A stretch of DNA of 51,305 nt from the NCBI GenBank assembly GCA_964236445.1, contig CAXSDR010000012.1, positions 1 to 51,305 of the forward strand, given 5' to 3'. Under the pieces are notes generated by a model. It saw only the letters and a list, made by a program, of their open reading frames with translations, was not told the origin of the DNA and ran no database searches. This DNA comes from CAXSDR01 sp964236445. Lineage in GTDB: Bacteria > Actinomycetota > Actinomycetes > Motilibacterales > Motilibacteraceae. Position numbers and translations under genes: made by a program. Below, in pieces: positions 49,360-51,305 of the stretch; position 1 is the stretch's first letter; the number at the start of each line of letters is the position of its first letter.

Positions 49360-50295
49360 ATGCCTCGATGGACCGCGGACGACATGCCCGAGCTCTGCGA
49401 CCGCCGAGCGGTCGTCACCGGAGCCAGCTCGGGGCTCGGGCTGGTGGTCTCGCGCGAGCTCGCGCGACATGGGGCCCAGGTGGTGATGGCGGTCCGTGAC
49501 CCCGAGCGCGGTGCGGCTGCGCTGGAGCGCGTACGCGCCGCCGTCCCCGCCGCCGACGTCGTCACCGCGCAGCTCGACCTGGCCGACCTCGCCTCCGTAC
49601 GCACATTCGCCGCCGGCCAGGTCGGCGTCCCGATCGATCTGCTGGTGTGCGACGCGGGCGTCATGGCGACGCCTCACCGCACGACCGTCGACGGCTTCGA
49701 GCTCCAGCTCGGCACCAACCACCTCGGGCACTTCGCCTTGACGGGGCTGCTCCTGCCGGCACTGCTCGCGACCGATGCGCCGCGCGTCACGGTCGTCAGC
49801 AGCATCGCGCACCGGTCGGGCCGGATCGACTTCGACGACCTCATGTCGACGAAGGCCTATCGCAAGTGGGGGGCCTACGGGCAGTCCAAACTGGCGAACC
49901 TGTTGTTCGCGCTCGAGCTGCAGCGGCTGGCCGTCGAGGCCGGCACGCCCCTCGAGGTCACGGCCGCGCATCCGGGGCTCGTGGCGACGGGGCTGCACAC
50001 GCGCGGACGCGCGTCGTCGAGGGTGAGCCCCGCGGCGCTGCTGGGCTCACTCACGCGGTTCGTCTCGCAGTCCGCTGAGCGGGGGGCCCTGCCGGTGCTC
50101 TATGCCGCGACGGTGCCGGGGTTGCCGCCGGCGGCGTACGTCGGGCCGGACGGGCTGGGGGAGGCGCATGGGTGGCCGACCCTGGTCGGACGCACGGGCG
50201 CCGCGACAGATGCTGTCGCGGCGCGCCGGCTCTGGCTGGCATCCGAAACGCTCACTGCAGTGTCCTACGACTTTGAGTCGCCTGACCTGCACTGA
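49360..50295 (+). CDS. Short-chain dehydrogenase/reductase (retinol-dehydrogenase-like)
   Basis: A 311-residue SDR. The cofactor motif is TGASSGLG (residues 20-27), DLADLASVR marks the adenine pocket, and the usual NNAG motif appears as CDAG. The catalytic Ser lies in VVSSIAHRSG and the YGQSK motif supplies Tyr and Lys. The IDFDDLMSTKAYRKWGAYGQSKLANLLFALEL stretch, seen in parts, is typical of the RDH/WW-domain-oxidoreductase-like group. The substrate is unknown. ATG 49360 is used; GTG 49327 inside the previous gene would add eleven residues. Confidence 0.93.
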   Translation: MPRWTADDMPELCDRRAVVTGASSGLGLVVSRELARHGAQVVMAVRDPERGAAALERVRAAVPAADVVTAQLDLADLASVRTFAAGQVGVPIDLLVCDAGVMATPHRTTVDGFELQLGTNHLGHFALTGLLLPALLATDAPRVTVVSSIAHRSGRIDFDDLMSTKAYRKWGAYGQSKLANLLFALELQRLAVEAGTPLEVTAAHPGLVATGLHTRGRASSRVSPAALLGSLTRFVSQSAERGALPVLYAATVPGLPPAAYVGPDGLGEAHGWPTLVGRTGAATDAVAARRLWLASETLTAVSYDFESPDLH

Positions 50296-50464
50296 GACGC
50301 CTCGGACTGTCCTGCCGGGCGGCGTCGTCCCCCACCGAACTACGCCGATGCACCCTCAACGAGCCACGGCGGGCATTGGTCACGGGTGGTTTTGGGGCAA
50401 TTTTGCTTGATCATGACCCTGCCGTCGGGCTTGGTGGCACGCCGCTTGGCCCGGGGGGTGCGCC
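50296..50464. other. Intergenic region before guaA
   Basis: About 170 bases without a supported gene. It is less GC-rich around 50380-50415 (ggcaattttgcttgatcatg), as might suit an upstream promoter element. No known riboswitch pattern is seen. Confidence 0.4.
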
Positions 50465-50470
50465 TAGGCT
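50465..50470 (+). promoter_or_regulatory. -10-like hexamer for guaA
   Basis: TAGGCT lies 6 nt before the guaA GTG, consistent with a leaderless transcript. Confidence 0.45.
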
Positions 50471-50476
50471 GTCCGG

Positions 50477-51305
50477 GTGACCGAGGCCGCCGTACGACCC
50501 CTGCCCCTGCCTGTCGAACAGGCCAACGACCTCGTGCTCGTGATCGACTTCGGCGCGCAGTATGCCCAGCTCATCGCCCGGCGCGTGCGCGAGGCGCACG
50601 TCTACAGCGAGATCGTCCCGCACACGATGTCCGTCGCCGAGATCCTGGCGAAGGGTCCGAAGGCCGTGATCCTGTCCGGTGGCCCGTCCAGCGTCTACGC
50701 TACCGGCGCCCCGGGCGTCGACCCCACGCTGTTCACCTCGGGCGTGGCCGCCTTCGGCATCTGCTACGGCTTCCAGGCGATGGCGCAGGCTCTCGGCGGC
50801 GAGGTCGCCCACACGGGTTCCTCGGAGTTCGGCGGCACGCGGCTGCAGGTCGTCGGCGCCGACTCGCGGCTGTTCCACGGCCTGCCGCGCGAGCAGTCGG
50901 TCTGGATGAGCCACGGCGACGCGGTCACCCGAGCGCCTGAGGGGTTCGACGTCGTCGCGGTCAGCCAGGGCGCTCCTGTCGCCGCGTTCGAGGACGTGTC
51001 GCGCGGGCTCGCGGGCGTGCAGTTCCACCCCGAGGTCCTGCACAGCGCGCACGGGCAGGCCGTGCTCGAGCACTTCCTCTACGAGGTCGCCGGCTGCCGC
51101 CCCTCGTGGACCACAGCGGGCATCGTCGAGGAGCAGGTCGCTTCGATCCGCGCGCAGGTGGGGGGCGGTCGTGTGGTCTGCGGGCTGTCGGGCGGCGTCG
51201 ACTCGGCGGTCGCCGCGGCGCTCGTGCAGCGCGCGGTCGGAAAGCAGCTCACCTGCGTCTTCGTCGACCACGGGCTGCTGCGCAAGGGCGAGGCCGAGCA
51301 GGTCG
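50477..51305 (+). CDS. guaA: GMP synthase (glutamine-hydrolysing), N-terminal part
   Basis: GuaA aminates XMP to GMP. The 276 visible codons cover the glutamine amidotransferase domain and the beginning of the ATP pyrophosphatase. LVIDFGAQYAQLIARRVRE opens the core, the nucleophile cysteine is in FGICYGFQAMAQ, and the catalytic His-Glu pair is in GVQFHPEVLHS. The P-loop CGLSGGVDSAVAAAL follows near the window end. The frame is open to the last base, so the gene continues outside. GTG 50477 begins just before the conserved region and has a -10-like hexamer 6 nt upstream. Confidence 0.97.
   Translation, partial: MTEAAVRPLPLPVEQANDLVLVIDFGAQYAQLIARRVREAHVYSEIVPHTMSVAEILAKGPKAVILSGGPSSVYATGAPGVDPTLFTSGVAAFGICYGFQAMAQALGGEVAHTGSSEFGGTRLQVVGADSRLFHGLPREQSVWMSHGDAVTRAPEGFDVVAVSQGAPVAAFEDVSRGLAGVQFHPEVLHSAHGQAVLEHFLYEVAGCRPSWTTAGIVEEQVASIRAQVGGGRVVCGLSGGVDSAVAAALVQRAVGKQLTCVFVDHGLLRKGEAEQV

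Overview
The window is about 51 kb of very GC-rich DNA with dense gene packing, many GTG starts and ATGA/GTGA stop-start overlaps. It comes from an actinomycete. The order glmS - acpS - nnrD - alr - (hydrolase, uracil-DNA glycosylase) - tsaE ... tsaB - rimI - tsaD ... groES - groEL1 - whiB - bldM-like regulator - guaB3 ... guaA is the familiar actinobacterial core neighbourhood. A WhiB protein, a BldM-type regulator and mycothiol-type (MDMPI fold) proteins agree with this. I cannot place it below class or order level.

Region by region. (1) 1-8.2 kb is core: the 3' end of glmS, a small PH-like protein, a RES-type toxin-antitoxin pair, acpS-nnrD, alr, an alpha/beta hydrolase, a family 4 uracil-DNA glycosylase and tsaE. 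(2) 8.3-24.7 kb separates tsaE from tsaB, which are usually adjacent, and looks accessory. It holds a glycine-rich secreted/membrane protein, a GAF-GAF-PP2C phosphatase, a nickel/cobalt locus and then a regulator/metallo-hydrolase/beta-propeller group and a potassium-type transporter with KdpDE-like regulators. The metal locus contains a decayed ArsR gene, a His-rich remnant, a Fur/Nur-type gene with an internal amber codon, a NiCoT permease with a Nur-box-like site, a Tat-exported ferritin-like protein, cbiX and a Ros-type zinc-finger regulator. An IS21 transposase scrap lies beside it. A 100-N assembly gap falls inside cbiX. (3) 24.9-27.0 kb is tsaB-rimI-tsaD. (4) 27.1-33.6 kb holds thiC with a TPP riboswitch, a membrane-anchored beta-propeller protein, a quinone-type oxidoreductase, a THUMP-like methyltransferase and an RsbW-like kinase. 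(5) 33.7-36.1 kb is groES-groEL1 under two CIRCE elements. (6) 36.2-42.2 kb holds a VanY-type carboxypeptidase, a WhiB3-like protein, a CarH-like MerR protein with a cobalamin-binding signature, a TPR-like protein, a BldM-like regulator and guaB3. (7) 42.2-50.3 kb is a softer region: hydrolases, a tautomerase pseudogene, a phospholipase D protein, a lipase and an MDMPI-fold protein each preceded by a short leader ORF, a LolA-like/ABC-transporter operon broken by several frameshifts, a polysaccharide deacetylase and an SDR. (8) guaA runs off the right edge.

Two themes cross the window. First, many starts are preceded at 6-8 nt by a -10-like hexamer (TANNNT or CAGGNT), which implies leaderless mRNAs. 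Second, the accessory parts carry several broken genes (arsR, fur/nur, tautomerase, lolA-like, ABC transporter, istA), mostly by single frameshifts or a nonsense codon. Some may be assembly errors: the sequence is a draft, and the N-gap is itself flanked by an 11-bp duplication that looks like an unjoined contig overlap.
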